64,000 nucleotides of DNA from JBDIAG01 sp963835085. GTDB lineage: Bacteria > Actinomycetota > Actinomycetes > Actinomycetales > CAWJMD01. Made by a program: the position numbers and the translations under genes. The notes under the pieces are model-generated. The model saw nothing but the letters and a program-made list of their open reading frames with translations, was not told the origin of the DNA and did not search any database. The stretch covers positions 4,072 to 68,071 of the forward strand of contig CAWIED010000005.1 in NCBI GenBank assembly GCA_963835085.1, in the 5' to 3' direction. This document shows, piece after piece, positions 8,196-16,599 of the stretch (the first letter of the stretch is position 1; each line of letters opens with the position of its first letter).

Positions 8196-8802
8196 ATGTC
8201 GCACACCACGTTTGACCCCCGCCCACCACTCGCGCTGGCGCTCGACCAGGTCGAGACGCTCATCGCCGGCACCACCACTGGCCAGGCCTCGCTGCCCACC
8301 CCCGTGCACGGAATACGACGTCGCCCAGTTGATCGGCCATCTGCAGGCCGTGGTCCGCCGGATCGGAGTCGTGCTGGGCGGGCAGCCATTCTGGTCCGTG
8401 CCGCGAGAGGTCGAGTCCACCGATTGGCTCTCCGACTGGGCAGCCGGTCGGCGCACCACCGAAGCCGTGATCGCCGACGACGCGTGCCTGTCGCTTGATG
8501 TGAGCGTGCCCTGGGGCAACGTGTCCGGGGCCTCAGCCCTGGCCTCCTACGTCGGTGAGCTCACCGTCCACGCCTGGGATCTGGCTGAGGCGACCGGTCA
8601 GGTAGGCCGGCTCGACCCGGCTCTCGCCGAAGTGGCGTTGCCTGCCTACCAGGCCAAGGTGCCCGCCGAGCCGCGTGGCGGAGACATCCCCTTCGGCCCG
8701 GTGGTGCACGTCGGCCCCGACGCCGGGCCGTATGAACAGCTCGTGGCGTGGACGGGTCGCGATCCGAAATGGCGTCCAGCTTCCGCTCCCGTACACCCGT
8801 GA
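8196..8802 (+). CDS. TIGR03086/MDMPI-like metal-binding protein, frameshifted
   Basis: DinB-fold protein of the mycothiol-dependent maleylpyruvate isomerase group; its precise reaction is unknown. ATG follows GGAGG. The N-terminus (MSHTTFDPRPPLALALDQVE) runs to LPTP, and the rest (CTEYDVAQLIGHLQAVVRR to the end) is one base out of frame. Removing one C from the five-C run at 8299-8303 restores the usual LPTPC-x-E/DY-x-V start of this family and a protein of about 201 residues. The metal-binding His lies in LTVHAWDLAEATG. This is likely a base-call error but could be a real frameshift. Confidence 0.75.
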
Positions 8803-8961
8803 TGACGAGCCGCCGCCCCGCGAACGAACCAGGTTGATAACAACTCGGTGGAACAGTCTTGCCTGGGCATCGCTGCCACTGGGCAGGCTCACCCGCGCAG
8901 CCATATAGTCAAATCTCGAACTGGCCTTCGCGGCCCGAGGCGGAAGAACTTGGAGATCACC

Positions 8962-9390
8962 GTGGCAACAACAACGAATTCCCCCATCGACTTGCGCCCC
9001 CACGACGACCGCACTATCGGCCAGCTCGTCGCCGACGTCAACACCGAGCTCTCGGGCCTCATCCGCGCCGAGGTCTCGCTGGCCAAGGCAGAACTCAAGC
9101 AGAGCGCCACCAAGGGCGGCATCGGCGCCGGCCTGTTTGTGGGGGCTGCGGTTTTCGCCTTCGTCGGCTTCATCATCGCGTGCATGACGGTCGCCTTCAT
9201 CCTGGTGGCCGTCGGCCTCGCCACCTGGCTGGCCTTCGTTATCGTCACGGTCGCCCTCTTCGTCTTCGCCGGCATCATGGCGCTCGTCGGCAAGAGCATG
9301 ATCGGCAAGGTCAAGCCTCCGCAGCAGACCATCGACACCACCAAGGAAACGTTCGAACAGGTCAAGGCCGCCGCCCTGCACGAGGGGTGA
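8962..9390 (+). CDS. Phage holin-like (PF07332 type) membrane protein
   Basis: 142 residues from GTG, with GGAG seven bases upstream and a candidate -10 (TATAGT, 8904-8909). N-terminal part (about residues 1-45) is hydrophilic and helical (TIGQLVADVNTELSGLIRAEV); two long hydrophobic segments lie at about 52-78 and 83-108; the tail is charged. This is the usual plan of the actinobacterial holin-superfamily III proteins, which are chromosomal and not tied to a phage. The last bases overlap the next gene. Confidence 0.85.
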   Translation: MATTTNSPIDLRPHDDRTIGQLVADVNTELSGLIRAEVSLAKAELKQSATKGGIGAGLFVGAAVFAFVGFIIACMTVAFILVAVGLATWLAFVIVTVALFVFAGIMALVGKSMIGKVKPPQQTIDTTKETFEQVKAAALHEG

Positions 9391-10304
9391 GCCCCGCCCC
9401 CGACGCGGCAGCAATCGTCGAGATTCCGGGCCCGTGGCAGCACCGCTATATCGCTGCCAACGGCGCCCGGTTTCACGTTGTCGACACCGACCCACTCGCC
9501 CGGGAGCTGACCGTCGTCCTGCTGCATGGGTTTCCGCAGTTCTGGTGGGCGTGGCGCGCCCAGTTGAGCGCGCTACAAGCCGCCGGTTATCGGGCGGTGG
9601 CCATCGACCTGCGCGGTTATGGCGGCAGCGACAAACCACCGCGCGGCTATGACACGTTCACCCAGGCCGCCGATGTCGACGGAGTGATCCGCAGCCTCGG
9701 CATCCAGGATGCGGTGCTGGTCGGCCACTCCTGGGGTGGCTGGATCGCCTGGGCCATGCCCAACCTGCATCCGCGCACAATTCGCGGCCTGGTCGCCGTC
9801 GGTACAGCGCATCCGGCCGAGACCCTGAGAGGCCTGCTTCCGCCAACCAAAGCCAGACGCATCGCTCGCTTGGCCTCGTTTCAGCTGCCCTTTGCGCCTG
9901 AGCGGCGGCTCATCGGGGGCTCCGTCGTCACCGACGTACTGCGGACGGGGTCTGCCACCTCTGGCTGGCCCGACGACACGAGCCTGGCCCGATATCGCGA
10001 CGCCATGCGCATTCCCTCCGTGGCCCATTGCTCACTCGAGTACTACCGGTGGGCGTTCCGCTCTCGCTTCCGCCAGGACGGTCGCAACATCGCCGCCGCT
10101 CTGCGCCCGGCCGTCACGGTGCCCGTGTTGCAACTGCACGGCAGCTCCGATCCGCAGGTTCCGCCCAAGCAGGCTCGACGATCCGCCCGGCACGTCGACG
10201 CCGGCTATAGCTGGCGTCCGATCGAAGGCGGGCACTTTCTCGCAGAGGAATCTCCCGAAGCGTTCAACCAGGCTCTCCTGGAATGGTTGAGTTCGCTGCG
10301 CTGA
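9387..10304 (+). CDS. Alpha/beta hydrolase, epoxide-hydrolase-like
   Basis: 305 residues, GTG start overlapping the previous stop (GTGA), so translation is probably coupled. The oxyanion segment HGFPQFWWAW, DLRGYGGSDKP and the nucleophile elbow GHSWGG (about residue 112) are clear; the acid is in SSDPQVPP and the base His in GGHFLAEES. True epoxide hydrolases usually have Asp in the elbow. Ser here points to an esterase-type activity despite overall resemblance. Pairing with a holin-like gene is common in actinobacteria. Confidence 0.9.
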   Translation: MSPAPDAAAIVEIPGPWQHRYIAANGARFHVVDTDPLARELTVVLLHGFPQFWWAWRAQLSALQAAGYRAVAIDLRGYGGSDKPPRGYDTFTQAADVDGVIRSLGIQDAVLVGHSWGGWIAWAMPNLHPRTIRGLVAVGTAHPAETLRGLLPPTKARRIARLASFQLPFAPERRLIGGSVVTDVLRTGSATSGWPDDTSLARYRDAMRIPSVAHCSLEYYRWAFRSRFRQDGRNIAAALRPAVTVPVLQLHGSSDPQVPPKQARRSARHVDAGYSWRPIEGGHFLAEESPEAFNQALLEWLSSLR

Positions 10305-10443
10305 CCTCTGAATCGCTGCCCTTATCGCTGACGAAGTATGAACGCCGCAGTTGGCTTGGGTCGTAGAGCGGCATATCGAAGGGCTATCCGGTCAACACAC
10401 CCGCCCGCGCCCGGGGTGGAGCAGAGCGCGACATCGAAGCCGG

Positions 10444-11100
10444 TCAACGGAGCAACTGCTCGGGTGGCACCTCACGCAGCTGGTCGGCATCCCACGGCTC
10501 GGCCAGCCCGGTCAGGTCGAGAAGCCGTGCGAGCAGCCCCGCGGTGAAGCCCCAGATGAAGAGCCCACAGGCGCTGAAACCCGGGCCGCGCCTGCCTGTC
10601 CGCAACTGCGTCGAGAACCGGTTTGCAGGCCTCACCAGCTCCGCCAACGGAACACGCACGACCCGGTAGGTCTCGATGGGGTCGAGCCTGGTGAGCTCGT
10701 GCGGCTCGCGCCACCACCCCAGCACGGGGTGCACGGCGAAGTTCGTCACCGGCAGTTGCACGGGCGGCAGCTCACCCCACACCTCCACAGTGCGCTGATC
10801 GAGTCCGGTCTCCTCCCAGGCCTCCCGCAGCGCGGCCTCGACGACCGTTTCTCCTGGCTCGATCGAACCGCCGGGAAACGCGACCTGCCCCGCGTGCGCC
10901 CGCAACGTCGACGACCGCTCCACGAGCACCACGTCACCGCTGGCATCGACGCCCGCCCCGAACAGGATGAGCACGGCCGCCTCACGCTCACCGCCGGCAG
11001 GCAGGAAATGCGACAGGTCGTTCGCCTGCACTGATCCCACCAGCGCCCGAAACCTACCCGCCCAGTCGGGCAACTCCAACGCATTGCCAGGCTCGCTCAT
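10444..11100 (-). CDS. Nudix hydrolase, CoA pyrophosphatase-like
   Basis: 218 residues. The Nudix box GGSIEPGETVVEAALREAWE is followed by ETG (about residues 80-103) and fits G-x5-E-x7-REUxEExGU. The segment RSSTLRAHAGQVAFPGG just before it is the CoA-Nudix signature, so hydrolysis of CoA or its derivatives is likely. The start ATG overlaps the nth stop (ATGA), matching the nth-Rv3672c pairing in M. tuberculosis. Confidence 0.9.
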   Translation of the reverse strand: MSEPGNALELPDWAGRFRALVGSVQANDLSHFLPAGGEREAAVLILFGAGVDASGDVVLVERSSTLRAHAGQVAFPGGSIEPGETVVEAALREAWEETGLDQRTVEVWGELPPVQLPVTNFAVHPVLGWWREPHELTRLDPIETYRVVRVPLAELVRPANRFSTQLRTGRRGPGFSACGLFIWGFTAGLLARLLDLTGLAEPWDADQLREVPPEQLLR

Positions 11101-11963
11101 GAGGCAGGCGCGGTCGTCGACAACCCCTGGTCGGCGGCGGGCACCCGGCGTGGATCGAACTCGTAGCGCAACAGCTTGGTCGCCTTTTTCGGATCCACCT
11201 CGCCGATGCCGTACGACGGGCACAGCCTCGCGATCGAACAGGCGCCGCAGGCGGGATTTCGCGCGTGGCAGGTACGTCGACCGTGCCAGATCAGTCGGTG
11301 GGAAAGCAGCGTCCAGTCCTTCTTGGGAAACAAGGCACCCACGTTGCGTTCGACCTCGACCGGATCGTCGGACTCCGTCCAGCCGAAGCGTCGGGCCAAT
11401 CGCCCGAAGTGGGTGTCGACCGTGATGCCGGGAACTCCGAAAGCATCTCCGAGCACCACGTTGGCCGTCTTGCGACCTACGCCGGGCAACGTCACGAGCT
11501 CATCCAGCGTGCCAGGTACGACCCCGTCGAAGCGCTCCACGACCGCCACGGCCATTCCGATGATCGAGCGGGTCTTGGCCCGAAAGAAGCCGGTCGGCCG
11601 AATGAGTTGCTCGACCTCGCTCGGATCTGCTCCCGCGAGCGCCGCCGGATCGCGATAGCGCGCGAACAAGGCCGGCGTGACCTCGTTGACGCGCACGTCG
11701 GTGGTCTGCGCCGAGAGCACCGTAGCCACCAGGAGCTGCCACGGCGATCCGAAGTCGAGCTCGCAATGGGCATCGGGGTAGCGCTCACCGAGCAAGCGGT
11801 AGATCTGGCGGGCCCGCCTGACCAAGGCCGTCCTGCTGGGGGGTTCGCCTGCGCGAGCCGGCAGCCGAGGGGACGACTGCTCGACCGGCGAGGCAGCAGC
11901 GGGGGCGGTTCCAGCCGGGCTCCTACGACGAGACGCGGGCACCGCACGAGCGTAGCGACTCAC
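11097..11963 (-). CDS. nth: Endonuclease III
   Basis: Bifunctional DNA glycosylase/AP lyase that removes oxidised pyrimidines. 288 residues. Helix-hairpin-helix LPGVGRKTANVV (about 161-172) holds the catalytic Lys, and VDTHFGRLARR the catalytic Asp. The [4Fe-4S] ligands follow C-x6-C-x2-C-x5-C in CHARNPACGACSIARLC (about 236-252). The first 45 residues are Pro/Ala/Arg-rich and variable; a start nearer residue 45 cannot be excluded. Co-transcribed with the Nudix gene downstream. Confidence 0.95.
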   Translation of the reverse strand: MSRYARAVPASRRRSPAGTAPAAASPVEQSSPRLPARAGEPPSRTALVRRARQIYRLLGERYPDAHCELDFGSPWQLLVATVLSAQTTDVRVNEVTPALFARYRDPAALAGADPSEVEQLIRPTGFFRAKTRSIIGMAVAVVERFDGVVPGTLDELVTLPGVGRKTANVVLGDAFGVPGITVDTHFGRLARRFGWTESDDPVEVERNVGALFPKKDWTLLSHRLIWHGRRTCHARNPACGACSIARLCPSYGIGEVDPKKATKLLRYEFDPRRVPAADQGLSTTAPAS

Positions 11964-11970
11964 TCAGAGC

Positions 11971-12259
11971 CGAGGGCACTCCCCCGCCCGAAGCGAAGGA
12001 CCGCAACCGGGGTGATCGCCCCACCGGTCACGAGGGCACTCCCCCGGCACGAGGCGAAAGGACCTCAGCAAGCCCAAGCTCGTCACGGCCGGGGAGCTAC
12101 CCCGCGCGAAGCGAAAGGACCATGACTACTTCGCGTGCAATCGAGGGAGTACCACGAGTGCAATCAGGGCATGACACTCCCCGCGCGGGCGAGAGAACCA
12201 GCAATCTCGGCCATCCCGACCGGCCCAACGCGGCACTCCCCCGCGCCGGTGACGAATCC
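11971..12259 (+). repeat. Degenerate direct repeats with ~60-bp period upstream of crp
   Basis: The 457-base gap between nth and crp has no convincing gene. It holds spaced copies of a unit like GGCACTCCCCCGCGCGAAGC followed by GAAAGGACC, near 11971, 12031, 12089, 12164 and 12231. The first two start exactly 60 bases apart and later ones are more degenerate. Each ends in a purine-rich GAAAGGACC-type stretch. Function unknown; they lie in the likely crp promoter and leader region. Confidence 0.6.
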
Positions 12260-12420
12260 GCTGAAATGCTCACTGGGCGCTCCGGAGAGCGCCAAACCCC
12301 CGGTACGACGCCTGCAGACCAGGTCCCGGCTTCCGCACCGCGAGACCAGGAGTGGCGCGCCAGCCCGCGGGGGGTGCAAACTGCCCCCGCAATGTGTCGG
12401 TCTCAGCAGGAGGAAAGTAC

Positions 12421-13098
12421 GTGGACAACGATGTCGTACGCGAGGCGCCTCTCTTCGTCGGGTTGGATGCGGAGACGGCCTCAACCCTCATCGAGTCCAT
12501 GTCGCCGGTCGACGTGCCTCGCGGTCGCGTGCTCTTCAACGAAGGCGAATCGGGCGACCGGCTCTACGTGGTGGTCGCCGGCAAGATCAAATTAGGACGT
12601 ACCTCTCCAGACGGACGCGAGAACCTCGTGACCGTACTAGGTCCGGGCGAGATGTTGGGCGAGTTGTCGCTCTTCGATCCAGGCCCGCGCAGCCTCACTG
12701 CCACGGCCGTGTCAGACACCCGCTTGCTCGGACTTGGCCACAGCGACCTGGAGGCCGTGCTGGCCACCCGCCCCGAAGTGGCCAAGCACCTGCTGCAGGC
12801 TCTGGCCCGACGCTTGCGACGCACCAACGACACCCTCGCCGACATGGTGTTCTCCGACGTGCCCGGCCGGGTGGCCAAGGCGCTGCTCGAGCTTTCACGG
12901 CGATTCGGCCGGCAGACCGAGGCCGGGGTGCTGGTCACCCACGACCTCACGCAGGAGGAACTCGCCCAGCTCGTGGGCGCCTCGCGCGAGACGGTGAACA
13001 AGGCTCTCGCCGACTTCGCCACCCGGGGCTGGATCCGCCTGGAAGCCCGGGCCGTCTGCCTGCTCGACGTCGAACGGCTCAGCCGCCGGGCGCGCTGA
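12421..13098 (+). CDS. crp: Crp/Fnr-family cAMP-responsive global regulator
   Basis: 225 residues from GTG, with AGGAGGA nine bases upstream. The N-terminal cyclic-nucleotide domain carries LFNEGESGDRLYVVVAGKIK, GEMLGELSLFDPGPRS and the phosphate-binding cassette. The C-terminal winged helix has LTQEELAQLVGASRETVNKA (about 178-197) as the recognition region. It resembles M. tuberculosis Crp (Rv3676) along its whole length and keeps its position next to nth. It probably controls many promoters in trans. Nothing in the sequence shows its own regulator apart from the repeats upstream. Confidence 0.95.
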   Translation: MDNDVVREAPLFVGLDAETASTLIESMSPVDVPRGRVLFNEGESGDRLYVVVAGKIKLGRTSPDGRENLVTVLGPGEMLGELSLFDPGPRSLTATAVSDTRLLGLGHSDLEAVLATRPEVAKHLLQALARRLRRTNDTLADMVFSDVPGRVAKALLELSRRFGRQTEAGVLVTHDLTQEELAQLVGASRETVNKALADFATRGWIRLEARAVCLLDVERLSRRAR

Positions 13099-13107
13099 AC
13101 CTCCGCG

Positions 13108-13923
13108 CTACCGCACTCCCAGATACTCCAACTGGGCCGCCACACTTAGCCGAGCTGCGGGCCAGAGCATTCGGTCGACGTCGGCATACACGCGAGCGAC
13201 CACCTCATCGACACTGCGTTCCCCGGCAGCCACGGCCGCTCGCACCGCGTCCAACCGCTGTTGACGATGCCTCAGATAGTGCTCGACGACGGCCAGCGCG
13301 TCGTCGAGCACCGGCCCATGACCAGGCAGTACCCGGCAGGCCTGCGCTACCTCGGCAAGGTCACGCAGCCGCCGCAACGAGTCGAGGTAGGGGCCGAGAG
13401 CCCCATCAGGGTGCGCGACGACAGTGGTGCCGCGTCCGAGCACGGTGTCGCCGGTGAGCAGATCTCGTTGATGGCCGTCGTCGAGCACGAACGACAGCGA
13501 GTCATGGGTGTGTCCCGGCGTGCCCACCACTACCAGTTCACGGTCGCCCAGCATGCAGCGATCGCCCGCCGCCAGGCCCTCCTCACCCAACCGGTGCGCC
13601 GGGTCGAGAGCCCGAACCGGCACCCCGCCGGCCAACTCGGCGAACCTCGCGGCGCCTTCGCTGTGGTCACTGTGGCCGTGGGTCAACCACACTTGGGTTA
13701 TCCGGGCTCCGGCGTCCTCGACGGCCTCGCGGCATCTGGCCAGGTGTCCTTCGTCCAGCGGGCCGGGGTCGATCACCACGGCCGTGCCCTCGCCGCTGAG
13801 CACCCAGGTGTTGGTGCCGTCCAAGGTCATCAGGCCAGGATTGGGCGCGAGCACGCACACCGTCCCGGGGCCGAGCACGCCACCTGCCCAGCCAACAGGC
13901 TCGCCCAGCGCCGGCCCGCTCAC
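13108..13923 (-). CDS. MBL-fold metallo-hydrolase (LACTB2/Rv3677c-like)
   Basis: 271 residues. The zinc motif THGHSDHSEG (about 82-91), GTPGHTHDS and TGDTVLG give the standard HxHxDH plus His/Asp ligands; LPGHGP follows at about 200. The C-terminal helical part (EHYLRHRQQRLDAV) is typical of the LACTB2-like branch, some members of which are endoribonucleases. Convergent with crp, stops nine bases apart. Substrate not deducible. Confidence 0.9.
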   Translation of the reverse strand: MSGPALGEPVGWAGGVLGPGTVCVLAPNPGLMTLDGTNTWVLSGEGTAVVIDPGPLDEGHLARCREAVEDAGARITQVWLTHGHSDHSEGAARFAELAGGVPVRALDPAHRLGEEGLAAGDRCMLGDRELVVVGTPGHTHDSLSFVLDDGHQRDLLTGDTVLGRGTTVVAHPDGALGPYLDSLRRLRDLAEVAQACRVLPGHGPVLDDALAVVEHYLRHRQQRLDAVRAAVAAGERSVDEVVARVYADVDRMLWPAARLSVAAQLEYLGVR

Positions 13924-13969
13924 GAGGCAGGGCCCTTCACGAGGCTGGCCGCGTCCACCAAGCTGTCCG

Positions 13970-14023
13970 CAGTCACGAAGCCCGGCCCAGTCACGAGGCC
14001 CGATCCAGTCACGAAGCCCGGCC
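13970..14023. repeat. 18-bp tandem repeat, three units
   Basis: Three adjacent copies of CAGTCACGAAGCCCGGCC with one or two differences, just upstream of the MBL-fold gene start (13923). A weaker related unit (CTTCACGAGGCTGGCC) lies at 13935-13950. No gene spans it. Confidence 0.7.
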
Positions 14024-14092
14024 CAGTGCCGGCCTTCGCTACCGGCGATACACCCTCGGCCAGCCGTTCATGACCCAGGCCGCGGGGTGATC

Positions 14093-14830
14093 TCATCGGC
14101 CCTCCAATTCCAAGTAGAGCCCACCGTCCGCCTCGATCAGCTCGTAGAGCAGCGGCTCCGAGTCTGGTGGGGCGGCCAGGTCGGCCACCCGGTCGACGGC
14201 GGCCAGGTCGCGCAGTACCGAGACCGTCGGCTGCATGAGTCCTGGTCCACCTCCTGCGAGGTCACGCGCGGCCACCCAGTGCGACATGATCGCCTCTCCA
14301 CCCACGTGCCGTGGCTCCTGCCCCTCGGGCACCTCGGCCACGAAGAACCACGTGTCGTAACGATGCCGCAAGAACCGCGGCGTCACCCAGCGACCCCAAG
14401 GCGTCAGCGCGTCCCATCTGATCCGCAACCCGTGCTCGGCCAGAACGGAGGAGAACGTCACGTCATGAGCCTGTACTGCGACCCGCTGCGCCTCCCAGTC
14501 CGCGGCATCGGGCTGCGCCCAGACGCCGTCTGAATCGACCGCGAGCAGCAGGCCGCTCTCCTCGAACAGCTCTCGCACAGCGGTCATCTGGATGTCGCCG
14601 TCCTGGGGATCGCGCCCGCCACCGGGAAACACCAAGGCGCCGGGCGCAAACGCCATGCTGGCCGCTCGCCGGAGCATGAAGACCTCGATGCCGGATGATC
14701 CGTCCCGAACAGGGACGACCGTCGCAGCCTCCCGCGCCGCCACCACCGGACGAGGCTCAGGCAACGCCCACCATTGCCGGGCCACCGATTCAGCGGCAGG
14801 GTCGACCGGCCAACGCGTACTCCTGTCCAC
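14093..14830 (-). CDS. Nudix hydrolase, Rv-type long family
   Basis: 245 residues from the chosen GTG (VDRSTRWPVDPAAES), preceded by AGGGTGG. A longer frame reaches back to 14974, but its extra residues are arginine/serine-rich and unlike the family. Nudix-like box: GGGRDPQDGDIQMTAVRELF then EESG (about 77-100), with an insertion relative to the canonical spacing. The family is common in actinobacteria next to MBL-fold genes. Substrate unknown. Confidence 0.8.
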   Translation of the reverse strand: MDRSTRWPVDPAAESVARQWWALPEPRPVVAAREAATVVPVRDGSSGIEVFMLRRAASMAFAPGALVFPGGGRDPQDGDIQMTAVRELFEESGLLLAVDSDGVWAQPDAADWEAQRVAVQAHDVTFSSVLAEHGLRIRWDALTPWGRWVTPRFLRHRYDTWFFVAEVPEGQEPRHVGGEAIMSHWVAARDLAGGGPGLMQPTVSVLRDLAAVDRVADLAAPPDSEPLLYELIEADGGLYLELEGR

Positions 14831-15055
14831 AATCGCCACCCTACTTTGGGCGCGCCGGCGCGCCCTTTGGGCCGCCGATTCCGCCGGCTCACCCGATCCA
14901 GACCAGTCGCGGCACCGGGTGCGACACATCCCATCCCATTGGCTGCTTTTCTCACCCCTCGGATCGCGACACAATACCTAGTTGGTGAGTCGCCCAGAAT
15001 AATTACCCCATAACTAGGGCATACCGCCTACAGTCTGGCGACAAGGGAGGTGACT

Positions 15056-15832
15056 GTGACTCAGCAGGTCGTCCATGAGGGCCTTGAGGTAGACCTACGC
15101 CCAGCCGAGCACAACCGATCGGCGTTGGCCCTGAGTCTCGAGGGCGCGCTGGACGGCGCCGACGTCGAGCTCATGATCGATGATGTCGCCGAGCTGGCAG
15201 GAATGACAGCGCGCAACGTGCGGGCCTATCAACAACGTCGGCTGCTGCCCCCGGCTCGGCGCAACGGCCGGCGACTCGTCTACGGGTGGGAGCACGTCGC
15301 CCGGCTTCGCCTCGTCAGATCGCTGCATAGCCGTGGTCTGTCGCTCAAAGTGATCGAAGACCTGGTCTCGCGCGGGGCGGCCGAGGCCGAACTTGCCCGA
15401 CTGAACGAAGAGAGCGCTCCCGGCGGGGTGCGGCTGCGGGTGCCCCTGGGCGATCTCAGCATCGAAGCCCTCCGGACGGAGAACCCTCAGGCCATCCGCG
15501 AGCTCGTCGATGCCGGGGTCGTGCACGTCGAGGACGGAGAGTTGGTCGCCAGTTCTGCCGCCCTGGGGGTGGCCGGCGCCCTGCTCGGTCTGGGGGTCGA
15601 CCTCCAGGCGATCTTCCGCGTCGTGTTACTGGCCAGCAGGGCAGCGAACGGGGTGGCCGAGCGGATGCATCACGAGATCTCCGCCATCGAGGGAATCGAG
15701 CCCGAAACGGCGGCCCTCGCCATGCGGCTGGCGTCGCTGACCTTCTCCGACATGCTGCTCGACAATGCCGCCCAGCACGATCTCGACAAGCAGGTCGATC
15801 AGTTGCCTCCGATTCCGCATCAGGGCAGCTGA
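15056..15832 (+). CDS. MerR-family transcriptional regulator
   Basis: 258 residues from GTG five bases after AAGGGAGG; another GTG at 15050 overlaps that site. Candidate -10 TACAGT at 15029-15034. The helix-turn-helix MIDDVAELAGMTARNVRAYQ followed by RRLLPPARRNGRR (about 41-75) is a full MerR-type winged helix. The C-terminal half is helical and leucine-rich with no recognisable ligand motif. An N-terminal extension of about 40 residues precedes the DNA-binding domain. Target genes unknown; the divergent Nudix gene is one candidate. Confidence 0.85.
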   Translation: MTQQVVHEGLEVDLRPAEHNRSALALSLEGALDGADVELMIDDVAELAGMTARNVRAYQQRRLLPPARRNGRRLVYGWEHVARLRLVRSLHSRGLSLKVIEDLVSRGAAEAELARLNEESAPGGVRLRVPLGDLSIEALRTENPQAIRELVDAGVVHVEDGELVASSAALGVAGALLGLGVDLQAIFRVVLLASRAANGVAERMHHEISAIEGIEPETAALAMRLASLTFSDMLLDNAAQHDLDKQVDQLPPIPHQGS

Positions 15833-15910
15833 GTCCACCAAGGCGGCTGCCGGGCTGGTCCGGTTGCACTTCGCGGCACAACTGAGCACGAGGCGCAATA
15901 GGCTCGGCAG

Positions 15911-16591
15911 GTGGTACGCATTCTTGCCGTCGCCGACGAGGTGGCCTACAACCTCACACCTGCGCGCATCAGGGCGTACGAACCCGACCTCGTGGTCGCC
16001 TGCGGCGACTTGCCGTGGAGTTACCTCGAGCTGATCGCCTCGAGCACCGACTCGCCCATGGTCTTCGTGCCCGGAAACCACGACCCAGCCATCACTGCGG
16101 GCAAGCAGTCACGCTCGGGCGCCTGGTTTCACAGCGGCGTACTGGTCGACTCCCCACGGCCGCACGGCGCGATCAATCTCGACGTCGAGGTTCTCGATGT
16201 CGCCGGCCTCCGAGTGGCCGGGCTCGGAGGCTGCGTGCGCTACCGCCCCGGCCCGCACCAGTACACTCAACAGGAGTACCACCGGCGAGCGGCAGCGTTG
16301 CTCCGCAAGACCAGGAAGCTCGCCCGCAAATCCCCAGGCCAGGTCGACCTGCTCCTCACCCACGCACCACCGCGCGGGGTGGGTGACGACGAGGACCGAC
16401 CCCATGTGGGCATCGATGCCCTGCACACCGTGCTCGAGACGATGCAACCTCGTCTTCAGCTGCACGGCCACATCCACCCGCACGGACGCACGATGCCCGA
16501 CCGGATCGTGGGTTCCACCACCATCCGCAACATCATCCCGTTCCGCGTGCTGGACCTCGAGCCCGCCGGCCTGTCCAGCCGATCCTCCTAA
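15911..16591 (+). CDS. Calcineurin-like metallophosphoesterase
   Basis: 226 residues, GTG start with a weak ribosome site. Metal-binding blocks are visible: LAVADEVA (replacing the usual DxH), CGDLPW, PGNHDPAI, LLTHAPPRG and HGHIHPHGR. The first Asp-x-His block is atypical (ADE), which may weaken one metal site. Eight bases separate it from the next gene, so the two are probably co-transcribed. Substrate unknown. Confidence 0.85.
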   Translation: MVRILAVADEVAYNLTPARIRAYEPDLVVACGDLPWSYLELIASSTDSPMVFVPGNHDPAITAGKQSRSGAWFHSGVLVDSPRPHGAINLDVEVLDVAGLRVAGLGGCVRYRPGPHQYTQQEYHRRAAALLRKTRKLARKSPGQVDLLLTHAPPRGVGDDEDRPHVGIDALHTVLETMQPRLQLHGHIHPHGRTMPDRIVGSTTIRNIIPFRVLDLEPAGLSSRSS

Positions 16592-16599
16592 GGAGCACC

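Noticed and set aside
8962..9390. Prophage based on the holin-like gene
   Set aside because: This holin-superfamily protein is a normal chromosomal gene in actinobacteria and no other phage gene is nearby.
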